This document shows, piece after piece, positions 1 through 7,422 of a stretch of 64,000 nt of DNA. The DNA is from JADJSS01 sp964490845. GTDB lineage: Bacteria > Bacteroidota > Bacteroidia > Chitinophagales > JADIYW01. The translations under genes and the position numbers were made by a program. A model generated the notes under the pieces. The model ran no database searches. It worked only from the letters and a program-made list of their open reading frames with translations, and was not told where the DNA came from. The stretch is taken from positions 558,001 through 622,000 of the forward strand of contig CAZBED010000001.1 in NCBI GenBank assembly GCA_964490845.1, in the 5' to 3' direction. Numbering within the stretch: position 1 is the first letter of the stretch; each line of letters begins with the position of its first letter.

Positions 1-516
1 CCCACCTGGAAGGAATGGCTGATTATACCATTAGTTTTTTTGTATATCAACTTTGTAGAATATATAGGACATAAAGGCCCCATGCATCACCGGAAAAAGT
101 ATCTGGAGAAAGTTTTTATCCGCCATAGTATGCAGCACCATCGTTTTTTTACTAAGGAGAATATGAGTTTCGATTCTGCTCAGGATGTAAAAGCTGTATT
201 ATTTCCTCCGGTTTTGCTACTCTTCTTCTTTTTCGCATTTACATTGCCGGCAGCGTTATTGTTTTATTTCTTTTGGTCGTTCAATGCTGCGCTGTTATTC
301 GTATTAACCGTTTTTTCCTATTACCTGAATTACGAATGGCTGCACTTCGCCTATCATTTGCCGGAAGACCACTTTGTGGCCAAACTGCCATTTATCAGTA
401 CTTTGCGAAAACTGCATCATGCCCATCACGATGTTCACTTAATGACGAAGTATAATTTCAACATCACCTATCCTGTATTTGATATCCTTTTCGGAACATT
501 ATACCAGGAAAAATAG
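1..516 (+). CDS. Fatty acid hydroxylase / sterol desaturase family membrane enzyme (5'-truncated by window)
   Basis: The frame is open from base 1, so the gene begins outside the window; a TTG near base 40 is not a credible start. The translation keeps the His-rich diiron ligand clusters of the fatty acid hydroxylase superfamily: HKGPMHH, RHSMQHH (H-x3-HH), EWLHFAYH and, near the C-terminus, LRKLHHAHHDVH followed by the family's P-x-FD-x-LFGT ending. Hydrophobic segments lie between the clusters, consistent with an integral membrane oxygenase acting on a lipid, sterol or carotenoid. The substrate cannot be read from this fragment. The gene ends two bases before a strong palindrome (518-553) that probably terminates it. 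Confidence 0.8.
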   Translation, partial: PTWKEWLIIPLVFLYINFVEYIGHKGPMHHRKKYLEKVFIRHSMQHHRFFTKENMSFDSAQDVKAVLFPPVLLLFFFFAFTLPAALLFYFFWSFNAALLFVLTVFSYYLNYEWLHFAYHLPEDHFVAKLPFISTLRKLHHAHHDVHLMTKYNFNITYPVFDILFGTLYQEK

Positions 517-517
517 C

Positions 518-553
518 AACCACTCAAAGGGTTTAAAAACCCTTTGAGTGGTT
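518..553. repeat. Palindrome A: 17-bp perfect inverted repeat, probable terminator, related to copies at 720 and 3907
   Basis: Left arm AACCACTCAAAGGGTTT (518-534), 2-nt spacer, exact reverse complement at 537-553. It lies directly after the stop of the first gene. The copy at 3907-3941 differs by one base in each arm, and the two changes compensate each other. There is no T-run, so it is a structure-only terminator at best. It could equally be a member of a dispersed REP-like palindrome family. Confidence 0.75.
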
Positions 554-577
554 TGCAGAAGAAAAACCGTAACAAAA

Positions 578-609
578 TTTGTTTTTACAATACGTTTTAT
601 ATAAATTTG
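578..609 (+). promoter_or_regulatory. Bacteroidota-type promoter for the acetyltransferase/ATP-grasp operon
   Basis: TTTG at 578-581 and TAAATTTG at 602-609 match the -33 TTTG and -7 TAnnTTTG elements with a 20-bp gap. Transcription would start near 615, placing the 7-bp repeats at 632-687 inside the untranslated leader. Confidence 0.6.
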
Positions 610-631
610 TTTACCATACACAAAGCTATGT

Positions 632-687
632 TACAGCATACAGCATACAGCATACAGCATACAGCATACAGCATACAGCATACAGCA
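632..687. repeat. Tandem repeat: eight exact copies of TACAGCA (7-bp unit)
   Basis: 56 bp of uninterrupted 7-bp units lie between the predicted promoter (578-609) and the start codon at 776. The unit is not a multiple of 3 and the array is outside any credible coding frame. Perfect short tandem arrays of this kind are prone to slipped-strand length change, which here would alter leader length and folding. It is not a CRISPR: there are no spacers. Confidence 0.95.
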
Positions 688-719
688 ATAACCAAATTTC
701 CTTTACAACATACTTCAAC

Positions 720-747
720 GGCTAAAAGGGGTGAAACCCTTTGAGCC
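720..747. repeat. Palindrome B: imperfect relative of palindromes A and C in the operon leader
   Basis: GGCTAAAAGGG (720-730) pairs with CCCTTTGAGCC (737-747) with one mismatch. The AAACCCTTTGAGC core is shared with the arms of the palindromes at 518 and 3907. It sits in the leader 29 bases before the acetyltransferase start. Confidence 0.6.
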
Positions 748-775
748 ATCGTGTAATTACTGACAAATTAATCGT

Positions 776-1300
776 ATGCACCAAATCCAAATCCCAACAT
801 ATAAACACATACCACAAATACTTGCATTAAACAGCAAGTATTTGATCAATCATTTATCTGATAGTGAGAAACAAAATGGTTTTATTCGTATTGAATATAA
901 AAGAGAAGATTTAGAAAAAATAATTGACCATAAAGAAATTGTAATTGCAACAGACAATGGAAATGTTATTGGTTATTTTTTAGTTGGAAGAGAAAGTGAA
1001 AAATCAGAATTAGAATTTCAAAAGAAAATGACTTTAATTCTTCATGATTCAGGAAAGTTTGAATATAAAAGAATCGGATTTGGCTGTCAGATCTGTATTG
1101 ATGAAAAATATAGAGGTAATGGTATTTCAAAAACTATGGTAGATACCTTAAAGGAGTTAGTAATGAAGAAATATGATTATCTGCTTAGCACAATATCATC
1201 CGACAACAAAGTATCATTACAAAATAGCACTATGGTGGGTTGGTATCCAATAGATTTAATTGAATTTCCAACATATTATTTATTAAAAGTTAAATTATGA
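776..1300 (+). CDS. GNAT family N-acetyltransferase
   Basis: A 174-aa protein of normal GNAT length. The acetyl-CoA-binding motif A is visible as QICIDEKYRGNGIS, with R-G-N-G at residues 113-116, preceded by a beta-strand rich in hydrophobic residues (VIATDNGNVIGYFLV, about 56-70). It transfers an acyl group from acyl-CoA to an amine; the substrate is unknown. The stop overlaps the next start (ATGA at 1297-1300), so it is translationally coupled to the ATP-grasp ligase. Base composition is markedly A+T-rich compared with the genes after 4000, suggesting recent acquisition. It could be a tailoring or self-protection enzyme for the product of this operon (inference). Confidence 0.75.
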   Translation: MHQIQIPTYKHIPQILALNSKYLINHLSDSEKQNGFIRIEYKREDLEKIIDHKEIVIATDNGNVIGYFLVGRESEKSELEFQKKMTLILHDSGKFEYKRIGFGCQICIDEKYRGNGISKTMVDTLKELVMKKYDYLLSTISSDNKVSLQNSTMVGWYPIDLIEFPTYYLLKVKL

Positions 1301-2154
1301 AATTCTTTTGCTTACACGAAGGTTTTTACGAAGGTGTTCCGTTGCGGCTTGAACAGCTAAAGGCAGCATGTAAAAAACTGAGTGTTGAATTTATCGCATT
1401 GGATAGTTTAACGATTGATTACACCAATTTACCAACGCTCGGCAAAACAGACCTGCTTTACAATACAGCAAGAGGCTCTCAAACATTGGAAAGTATTTTG
1501 CTAAATGATGAAGTGACTACATTTTATGTCAAAAATCCTACACTCAACCAAACGCTTTCAACAACAGACTGGAGTATCTTGCATGACAAAGCGAAATTAC
1601 TTACACCAAAAACCATTTTTCATATAACGGCGGACAGGAAATTATTAAAAACTTATGTGGAATATTTAGGCGGCTTTCCAATTATCATTAAAGCATCAGG
1701 CAGCACCAGAGGCATTGGCACCATTAAAATAGACAGCTGGCAAAACCTGGTCTCCACTGTTGATTATTTGATAACCACCGGTGATAGATTTATTCTGCGC
1801 CAGTTTATAAAAGCCAAAAGCGGCTGCCGTTTAATGGTGCTGGGCAACGAGGTAATTGCCGGTGCTGATTTTGAAATGAATAAGGATGACTTCAGAAATG
1901 CGGTAGATTTAACGCAGGTAAAATACACTAAGCGAATTTACCCGGAAACCGTAAACCAAACTGCTGTAAAAGCCACGCACCTGGCGAATGTAGAATTGGG
2001 TGGTGTTGATTTTTTGGAAGATGAAAATGGAAATTATTATTTACTGGAAGTTAATTTCCCAAGCGGATTCAGCGGCTTGATTGATGTGTGTGGTGTAGAC
2101 ATACCTTATAAAATGGTAGAATACTTAAAGAAAAAGGCGGATGGAAAAAATTGA
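1297..2154 (+). CDS. ATP-grasp superfamily ligase (RimK / D-Ala-D-Ala ligase-like)
   Basis: A 285-aa protein with ATP-grasp features: a nucleotide-binding strand-loop FPIIIKASGSTRGIG (about 127-141, Lys132), a conserved FILRQFI segment (165-171), and the metal-binding LLEVNFP (Glu251, Asn253) preceded by GGVDFLEDENG. ATP-grasp enzymes activate a carboxylate as an acyl phosphate and couple it to an amine or similar nucleophile, typically forming peptide-like bonds. It is shorter than typical glutathione synthetases but similar in size to RimK-like ligases. It overlaps both neighbours (4 bp upstream, 14 bp downstream), so the four genes read as one operon. I infer a small-molecule ligase; the exact substrates are unknown. 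Confidence 0.8.
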   Translation: MKFFCLHEGFYEGVPLRLEQLKAACKKLSVEFIALDSLTIDYTNLPTLGKTDLLYNTARGSQTLESILLNDEVTTFYVKNPTLNQTLSTTDWSILHDKAKLLTPKTIFHITADRKLLKTYVEYLGGFPIIIKASGSTRGIGTIKIDSWQNLVSTVDYLITTGDRFILRQFIKAKSGCRLMVLGNEVIAGADFEMNKDDFRNAVDLTQVKYTKRIYPETVNQTAVKATHLANVELGGVDFLEDENGNYYLLEVNFPSGFSGLIDVCGVDIPYKMVEYLKKKADGKN

Positions 2155-3070
2155 GCTCATAGAACAAACCATCCATAAAATTGACGACCTGATAAAGGAA
2201 CAATTACCTGAAAGCAAATACCAGTTTGAACTGCACGACCTTATCACCAATACAAAATATTTCAGAGGTTTGGACGAACCATTTCATTGGGGTTCGGTTT
2301 ATAAATTGTTTGTAGTGGCAGAGATTATAAAAATGAGTGAAGAAGGTTTTTTTAAAATAGATGATGAGATTGACTTGCATAAAGAGAAATATATTAATGG
2401 TAATGGTATTGGTATTGGTAAATATTTGTCACATGTAAATAAACTATCTTACACGGATGCTTGTAAAATGGTAATGGCAGTTTCAGACAACCTTTGTGCG
2501 GATGAGTTATTGAATATTGTTAGTCTGGAAAGACTAAATAACTTATTTAAAAATGCAGGTTGTCACCATTCCAAACTATCAGTAAATCTTGACACCATGG
2601 TTAAAGATTTATTTAATGGAATTGAAAATAATGTTGGTGTCAACTATTTTCATAGTAATGAATATTTTAGTCATTTTCAAAAATCACTTTCTGAGCTTTT
2701 AAAAGAGAATCACACGAATGTTAAAGACATTAATGTTTGTTTTCAATTCATATTGAATGGCTATTTATCTGATAATGGCACAAATCTGTTAAGAGAGTTT
2801 GTGTTATTGCCTAATGTTCACTCAAGAATTGCATATTACTTGCCATTTGGTAATTATTTACTTAAAGGAAAAACTGGCATGTTAGGAATTGGAATAGTAA
2901 ATAATGAAAACGCTGCAATTATTCATAAAGAAACTAAAAAAACCGTTGGCTATTTTGCCATAAATACTAAAGATAATAAGAAAAGATATTTTCAAACTAA
3001 TGATACATTCGGTTCAATCGGCTTAGAAATAGTAAAACTTTATGAACAAATGGATAAGCAAACTAAATAA
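2141..3070 (+). CDS. Class A beta-lactamase-fold serine enzyme without export signal
   Basis: A 309-aa protein with all three active-site motifs of penicilloyl-serine enzymes in order: S52-V-Y-K55 (SxxK), S115-D-N117 (SDN) and K244-T-G246 (KTG), at spacing normal for class A beta-lactamases. The N-terminus (MEKIELIEQTIHK) is charged and helical, with no Sec or lipoprotein signal, so the protein appears cytoplasmic. A true beta-lactamase in a Gram-negative cell should be periplasmic. I see no clear Omega-loop E-x-x-x-N deacylation motif where class A enzymes have Glu166; an Asp lies near that spacing. A role as acyl-transferase, cyclase or hydrolase acting on the ATP-grasp product fits the context better than antibiotic resistance (inference). 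It overlaps the preceding gene by 14 bp and the next by 29 bp. Confidence 0.75.
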   Translation: MEKIELIEQTIHKIDDLIKEQLPESKYQFELHDLITNTKYFRGLDEPFHWGSVYKLFVVAEIIKMSEEGFFKIDDEIDLHKEKYINGNGIGIGKYLSHVNKLSYTDACKMVMAVSDNLCADELLNIVSLERLNNLFKNAGCHHSKLSVNLDTMVKDLFNGIENNVGVNYFHSNEYFSHFQKSLSELLKENHTNVKDINVCFQFILNGYLSDNGTNLLREFVLLPNVHSRIAYYLPFGNYLLKGKTGMLGIGIVNNENAAIIHKETKKTVGYFAINTKDNKKRYFQTNDTFGSIGLEIVKLYEQMDKQTK

Positions 3071-3935
3071 TAGTTGGTGGCAAATACTGGTATTGGTTGC
3101 CTTATTGGTTATTATGAACCTTGGTATCAAAACCTTAACAAAAAATGGTATCAGCGGTGCAGAAATTTTATTGTTGCGCAGCAGTTGTAATTTATTGGCA
3201 GCATTTGCCATTGCAGGTTTTACCAAAACAAGCATTGTACCCAAACAGCCCAAATTACAGGCAGGTGCATTTGTTTGCTTAGGCTTAAGTTTGCTCTTAA
3301 TATTCACAGCTTATCAGTATATTTCAGCAGGTTCTGTAAGCAGCCTGGATAGGCTGGATATCCCATTATTAGTGCTTATAGCAGCTGTAAGCGGCAAATC
3401 AACAGTTTCTCAGGTTTTATTGGCTCTTTTATCTTTTATTTTAGTGGTTTTACTGCTCGTGTTAAACAAAACCACCAATGAGAATCCCTTAGGCTATTTC
3501 ATTGTTTTGTCAGCGGTTGTAATTATCTGCATCAATACCATATTACAAAAGAAAATTGCCGCAACGGAAAACATCCAGACCATTATTTTAATTACCAGTT
3601 TAAGTTCGTTTTTCTGGAGTGGCATTCGCTGCTGGCAAACACACGCTACTTTTGCAAATATTCACACTGGCAGTTTGCTGGTAATTATTGGCTTAAGTAT
3701 CATCAACCTAATCATTTTCTACATTATAAACGATATTTACAAAAAATACCATCCTGAAGTGGTGCGCTATCCCTATTTGTTAGCTGCTTTTATGACAATG
3801 ATACTGGAAATGATCATTGCGCAAAAACTATCCAGTCCGGTGCTTATCTTTGGTAACATTTCTATTCTTATCGTTTTAACACTTTTAGTAAGAAGCAGAC
3901 AGCAACAACCGCTCAAAGGGTTTAAAACCCTTTGA
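3042..3935 (+). CDS. EamA/DMT-superfamily transporter
   Basis: A 297-aa, roughly 10-helix membrane protein with the twofold drug/metabolite transporter layout: an N-terminal half with AEILLLRSSCNLL and a loop reading SAGSVSSLDRLDIPLLVLIAAV, which is like the EamA pattern of helices around a conserved Pro. It probably exports a small amphipathic compound made or modified by the three upstream genes. The start at 3042 overlaps the previous gene by 29 bp. The last codons (PLKGFKTL) and the TGA stop lie inside the palindrome at 3907-3941, so the natural C-terminus seems to have been replaced by palindrome sequence. Confidence 0.75.
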   Translation: MNKWISKLNNSWWQILVLVALLVIMNLGIKTLTKNGISGAEILLLRSSCNLLAAFAIAGFTKTSIVPKQPKLQAGAFVCLGLSLLLIFTAYQYISAGSVSSLDRLDIPLLVLIAAVSGKSTVSQVLLALLSFILVVLLLVLNKTTNENPLGYFIVLSAVVIICINTILQKKIAATENIQTIILITSLSSFFWSGIRCWQTHATFANIHTGSLLVIIGLSIINLIIFYIINDIYKKYHPEVVRYPYLLAAFMTMILEMIIAQKLSSPVLIFGNISILIVLTLLVRSRQQQPLKGFKTL

Positions 3936-3941
3936 GCGGTT
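3907..3941. repeat. Palindrome C: 17-bp perfect inverted repeat closing the operon and supplying its stop codon
   Basis: AACCGCTCAAAGGGTTT (3907-3923), 1-nt spacer, reverse complement at 3925-3941. It is the same as palindrome A except that an A:T pair has become G:C in both arms, a compensatory change that preserves the fold. It contains the TGA stop (3933-3935) of the EamA gene. It probably works as a terminator; mobility is possible. Confidence 0.8.
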
Positions 3942-4023
3942 AGAAAAATAGGTTAAAATCTCTTATTTTACAGTAAACCTATTTATATTTACGATGTTAG
4001 TAAATTCAGTATCTTTATACTTC

Positions 4024-6708
4024 ATGAAGTCCGTTTATAAAATTCTTTTTAGCATTTGTTGTTTGCTTTTTGCAGTTCAAGGCTTCGCCACGCACAACCG
4101 GGCGGGTGAGATCACCTACAGGCATGTAGCAGGGCTTTCCTATGAATTCACCATTACCACCTATACCAAGGTAAGCGGGCTTAGCGGCGATGCGGACCGT
4201 CAACGCCTTGGAATATCCTGGGGGGATGGTACATTTGACTCATTGTCCAGAGTCTCAGAAATTTTCTTAGATGCGGATATCAAGCAAAACAAATATATAG
4301 GCGTTCATACCTATTCTGCACCCTTCACCTATGTTGTCGGGGTTTCTGATCCCAACCGGATTGATAACATCATCAATATCAACAATTCTGTCAACACGCT
4401 CTTTTACCTGGAAGATACCGTAAAAATTTTAGACCCGAATGTTATCGGATACAACAATTCTCCGCAATTACTGAATCCTCCCATTGAGTACGGAAATGTC
4501 GGACAGATATTCATTCACAACCCCAATGCCTTCGATCCGGACGGTGACAGTTTGACTTTCTCCATCATGTCACCGCTGCAAGCCAGCGGATTGCCGGTTA
4601 ATGGATATACACCCCCTAATTTAATATTTCCCGGACCGGATAATCAGATATCCATCAACCAGCAAACGGGTGAATTGAAATGGGAATCGCCGCAGCAGGC
4701 CGGTATCTACAATATTGTCATCCTCATCAGGGAATATCGCGCAGGCATACTTATAGGTACCGTTATCCGTGATTTACAAATCTTCATTGATGCCACCTTA
4801 AACTCACCGCCTGTGCTGAATGTGCCGATTAAAATCTGTAAAATCGCAGGGGATACGATTTTATTTACCGCGACTGCATCAGACCCAAACATTACAGATA
4901 TTGTAACGTTAAGGGCGAATGGAGCGCCGTTTATTGTCAGCAACAGCCCCGCAACATTCACAGTTGGAAGCCCTGCAAATCCGGTCAGCGGTAATTTCAG
5001 GTGGAATACCAATTGCAGCCATCTGATAAAAAATGACTATCTGGTAGTATTTAATGCGGTAGATAATTTCCGCTCACCTCCACTTACAACCTCTAAAACA
5101 CTTTCTATTACTTTACTGGCACCACCGCCTAAAAATTTCACAGCAACACTGAATGTTTCCAACAAAACAGTTGCACTGCGCTGGGACAGCCTGTATGCCT
5201 GTTCCGGCAATCCTAAATTTTTAAATTTTTCCGTTTGGAGGAAAAAAGGATGCAATACACCTCTTGACAGCTGCAGTACCAATTTAGCCGCGTTAGGGTA
5301 TGAATTAATTGCTACTACAACTAATTATACTTTTATTGACAATACCATTCGCTCGGGCAATGTATATAGCTACAGGGTAGTGGCTAATTTCGGCGATCGA
5401 AGCAACGCGGGCATAATACTGAACAGGTTTTCCGGGCTGGCCAGTGAAGAATCCTGTGTGGTGATTCCGGCTGATATACCATTGATTTATAATGTTGATG
5501 TCAGAACAACAGATGCCGCAGCCGGACAAATTTATGTGGAATGGTCAAGACCATTTGCGAGTCGCTTAGATACCATTACCAATCCGGGTCCGTATGTGTT
5601 TAAACTTTTCCGTGCAACAGGGTTAAACGGAACAAATTATACTTTAATAAAAACGGTAACTGCAAATACGTTTTCTGAAATCACAGACACTACACATCTG
5701 GATACCGGATTAAATACTGTAAATACCGCCTATAATTATAAAGTGGTATTCTTTGCCCGAACAAATGACAGCCTGGGCAGCAGTGAAGCAGCCTCCTCCG
5801 TTTTTCTTAGTGTTGGTGCGGCGTTTGAGACATTAAACCTCTCCTGGATTTTTAATGTTCCATGGACCAATAGCAGTTATGTTATTTTCCGTAAGCTTCC
5901 CGGAGGGAGTACGTTCGATTCGCTGACAACCGTAACAACAACTACATACAGCGATACTAATCTGGAGAACGACAGTTTATATTGCTACAAAATTAAAGCG
6001 ATTGGCAGTTATTCCATTTCCGGACTTAAAACACCGCTTATCAATTTTTCTCAGGAAGCCTGTGCTCGTCCAAGCGACACCATTCCGGCGTGTACACCTG
6101 TTTTAGAAATTTCTAATTTCTGCACGGACAGTAATTTAGACACAACAGAGTACAAGAATTATCTGAAGTGGACATATAATCAAACCATCAGTTGTAAGAC
6201 GGAAGATATTGTGCTGACAAGAATATTCTATGCCAAAACTTCAGCAGATACATTAAAACAAATCGACAGTATCATCGGGAATGTATTCAACAACTACACC
6301 CATGTACTGACTATCCGAAGCCTTGCCGGATGTTATGCGGTCCAAGCTGTCCGTAAAAACGGAAATACAGGTTTACTTTCCAACAAAGTATGCGTCGATA
6401 ACTGTCCAATCTATAAGCTGCCTAACACTTTTACCCCTAACGGCGACGGTCAGAATGACTTGTACACTCCTATCTTCCCATACCGGTTTGTAGAAAAAAT
6501 TGATATGAAGATTTATAACCGCTGGGGCAATCTTGTTTTTGAAACCACTGACCCCGATATTAACTGGGACGGTACGGATTATAAAACCAGAAAGCCATTA
6601 TTTACCGGAGTGTATTACTATGTTTGTGATGTATATTTCCAAACCATTGACGGTATTAAGAAGACGAGCAAACCACTCAGCGGATATATTCAACTGTTTC
6701 GCGAATAA
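4024..6708 (+). CDS. Secreted protein with gliding-motility/T9SS type B (CHU_C) C-terminal domain
   Basis: I start this at ATG 4024, because MKSVYKILFSICCLLFAVQGFA is a clean signal peptide; an ATG 30 bases upstream would bury it. The mature protein begins THNRAGEITY, a start common to Bacteroidota surface proteins of this family. Several beta-sandwich, fibronectin-III-like stretches follow, with recurring patterns such as LRWDSLYAC and YSYRV. The C-terminal 90 residues (LPNTFTPNGDGQND, KIYNRWGNLVFE, NWDG, GVYYY) form the gliding motility-associated C-terminal domain used for export by the type IX secretion system. It is probably an adhesin-like surface protein. No catalytic motif is visible. 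About 894 aa. Confidence 0.85.
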   Translation: MKSVYKILFSICCLLFAVQGFATHNRAGEITYRHVAGLSYEFTITTYTKVSGLSGDADRQRLGISWGDGTFDSLSRVSEIFLDADIKQNKYIGVHTYSAPFTYVVGVSDPNRIDNIININNSVNTLFYLEDTVKILDPNVIGYNNSPQLLNPPIEYGNVGQIFIHNPNAFDPDGDSLTFSIMSPLQASGLPVNGYTPPNLIFPGPDNQISINQQTGELKWESPQQAGIYNIVILIREYRAGILIGTVIRDLQIFIDATLNSPPVLNVPIKICKIAGDTILFTATASDPNITDIVTLRANGAPFIVSNSPATFTVGSPANPVSGNFRWNTNCSHLIKNDYLVVFNAVDNFRSPPLTTSKTLSITLLAPPPKNFTATLNVSNKTVALRWDSLYACSGNPKFLNFSVWRKKGCNTPLDSCSTNLAALGYELIATTTNYTFIDNTIRSGNVYSYRVVANFGDRSNAGIILNRFSGLASEESCVVIPADIPLIYNVDVRTTDAAAGQIYVEWSRPFASRLDTITNPGPYVFKLFRATGLNGTNYTLIKTVTANTFSEITDTTHLDTGLNTVNTAYNYKVVFFARTNDSLGSSEAASSVFLSVGAAFETLNLSWIFNVPWTNSSYVIFRKLPGGSTFDSLTTVTTTTYSDTNLENDSLYCYKIKAIGSYSISGLKTPLINFSQEACARPSDTIPACTPVLEISNFCTDSNLDTTEYKNYLKWTYNQTISCKTEDIVLTRIFYAKTSADTLKQIDSIIGNVFNNYTHVLTIRSLAGCYAVQAVRKNGNTGLLSNKVCVDNCPIYKLPNTFTPNGDGQNDLYTPIFPYRFVEKIDMKIYNRWGNLVFETTDPDINWDGTDYKTRKPLFTGVYYYVCDVYFQTIDGIKKTSKPLSGYIQLFRE

Positions 6709-6761
6709 AGATTATCAGTAGTTGAATATACTGCCCAACTTAATAAATATCCATTCGGCAC

Positions 6762-7352
6762 ATGTTTACAGGTATCATAGAGGAAATCGGAGCAATAACC
6801 AACGTTAAAAAAGAGGGTAACAATATCCATTTTACCATAAAAAGTAAGATTTCCAAAACACTTAAAATTGATCAGAGCGTCGCGCACAATGGTGTCTGCC
6901 TGACTGTGGTAAAGAAAGACACCTCCTCTCATACCGTTACCGCCATTAAAGAGACATTGGACATTACGACCTTATCAAAATGGAAAAAAGGTTCTAAAAT
7001 AAATTTAGAACGGGCCATGGTAGCGGGTGCGCGCCTCGACGGACATATGGTACAGGGACATACAGACCAGACGGCTACCGTTATCGATATAAAAGAACAA
7101 AACGGCAGCTGGGATTTTTATTTTGAGTTTGATGCATTGCCCAAATTTACTCTGGTAGAAAAAGGCTCTGTCTGCATAGATGGCACCAGCCTGACAGTGG
7201 TCACGACCAAAAACAAAAAATTTTCTGTCTCTATTATCCCCTACACATACGAACATACTATCTTCTCCACTTATACTGTGGGCACACAAGTAAACATTGA
7301 GTTTGATATTTTAGGAAAATATGTGGAAAGACTGATGAAACAGTACAAATAA
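6762..7352 (+). CDS. ribE: Riboflavin synthase, alpha subunit
   Basis: A 196-aa protein starting MFTGIIEEIG, the invariant riboflavin synthase N-terminus. Two lumazine-binding repeats are visible, each with the G-V-C/S-L-T-V type core: HNGVCLTVV in the first barrel and IDGTSLTVV in the second. MVQGHTDQTATV lies at the domain junction. It dismutates two molecules of 6,7-dimethyl-8-ribityllumazine into riboflavin and the pyrimidine precursor, in the cytoplasm. Length is slightly below the usual 200-215 aa. There is no FMN riboswitch-like structure upstream. It is followed by a hairpin shared with the convergent amt gene. Some annotations use ribC for this gene. Confidence 0.95.
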   Translation: MFTGIIEEIGAITNVKKEGNNIHFTIKSKISKTLKIDQSVAHNGVCLTVVKKDTSSHTVTAIKETLDITTLSKWKKGSKINLERAMVAGARLDGHMVQGHTDQTATVIDIKEQNGSWDFYFEFDALPKFTLVEKGSVCIDGTSLTVVTTKNKKFSVSIIPYTYEHTIFSTYTVGTQVNIEFDILGKYVERLMKQYK

Positions 7353-7355
7353 AAA

Positions 7356-7375
7356 GCTCACCCAAGTGGGTGAGC
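7356..7375 (-). terminator. Rho-independent terminator of amt (shared with ribE)
   Basis: The stem GCTCACCC/GGGTGAGC (7356-7363 with 7368-7375) is followed, on the minus strand, by TTTTTATTTG. The T-run is on the amt side, so it mainly serves the minus-strand transcript; ribE ends four bases before it. Confidence 0.8.
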
Positions 7376-7422
7376 CTGCCGTACTCTAAAAAACTGAGGA
7401 TGTTTATTGTGTTGGTTAGTTT

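Noticed and set aside
632..687. CRISPR array
   Set aside because: The 7-bp units are contiguous with no spacers.
544..744. Open frame across the 7-bp repeats
   Set aside because: It starts at TTG in the palindrome, is mostly repeat-encoded low-complexity sequence, and contains the predicted promoter of the next operon.
2141..3070. Beta-lactam resistance gene
   Set aside because: No export signal, no clear Glu166 motif, and a biosynthesis-like operon context.
6709..6761. FMN riboswitch upstream of ribE
   Set aside because: The 53-bp gap is too short and shows none of the paired elements.
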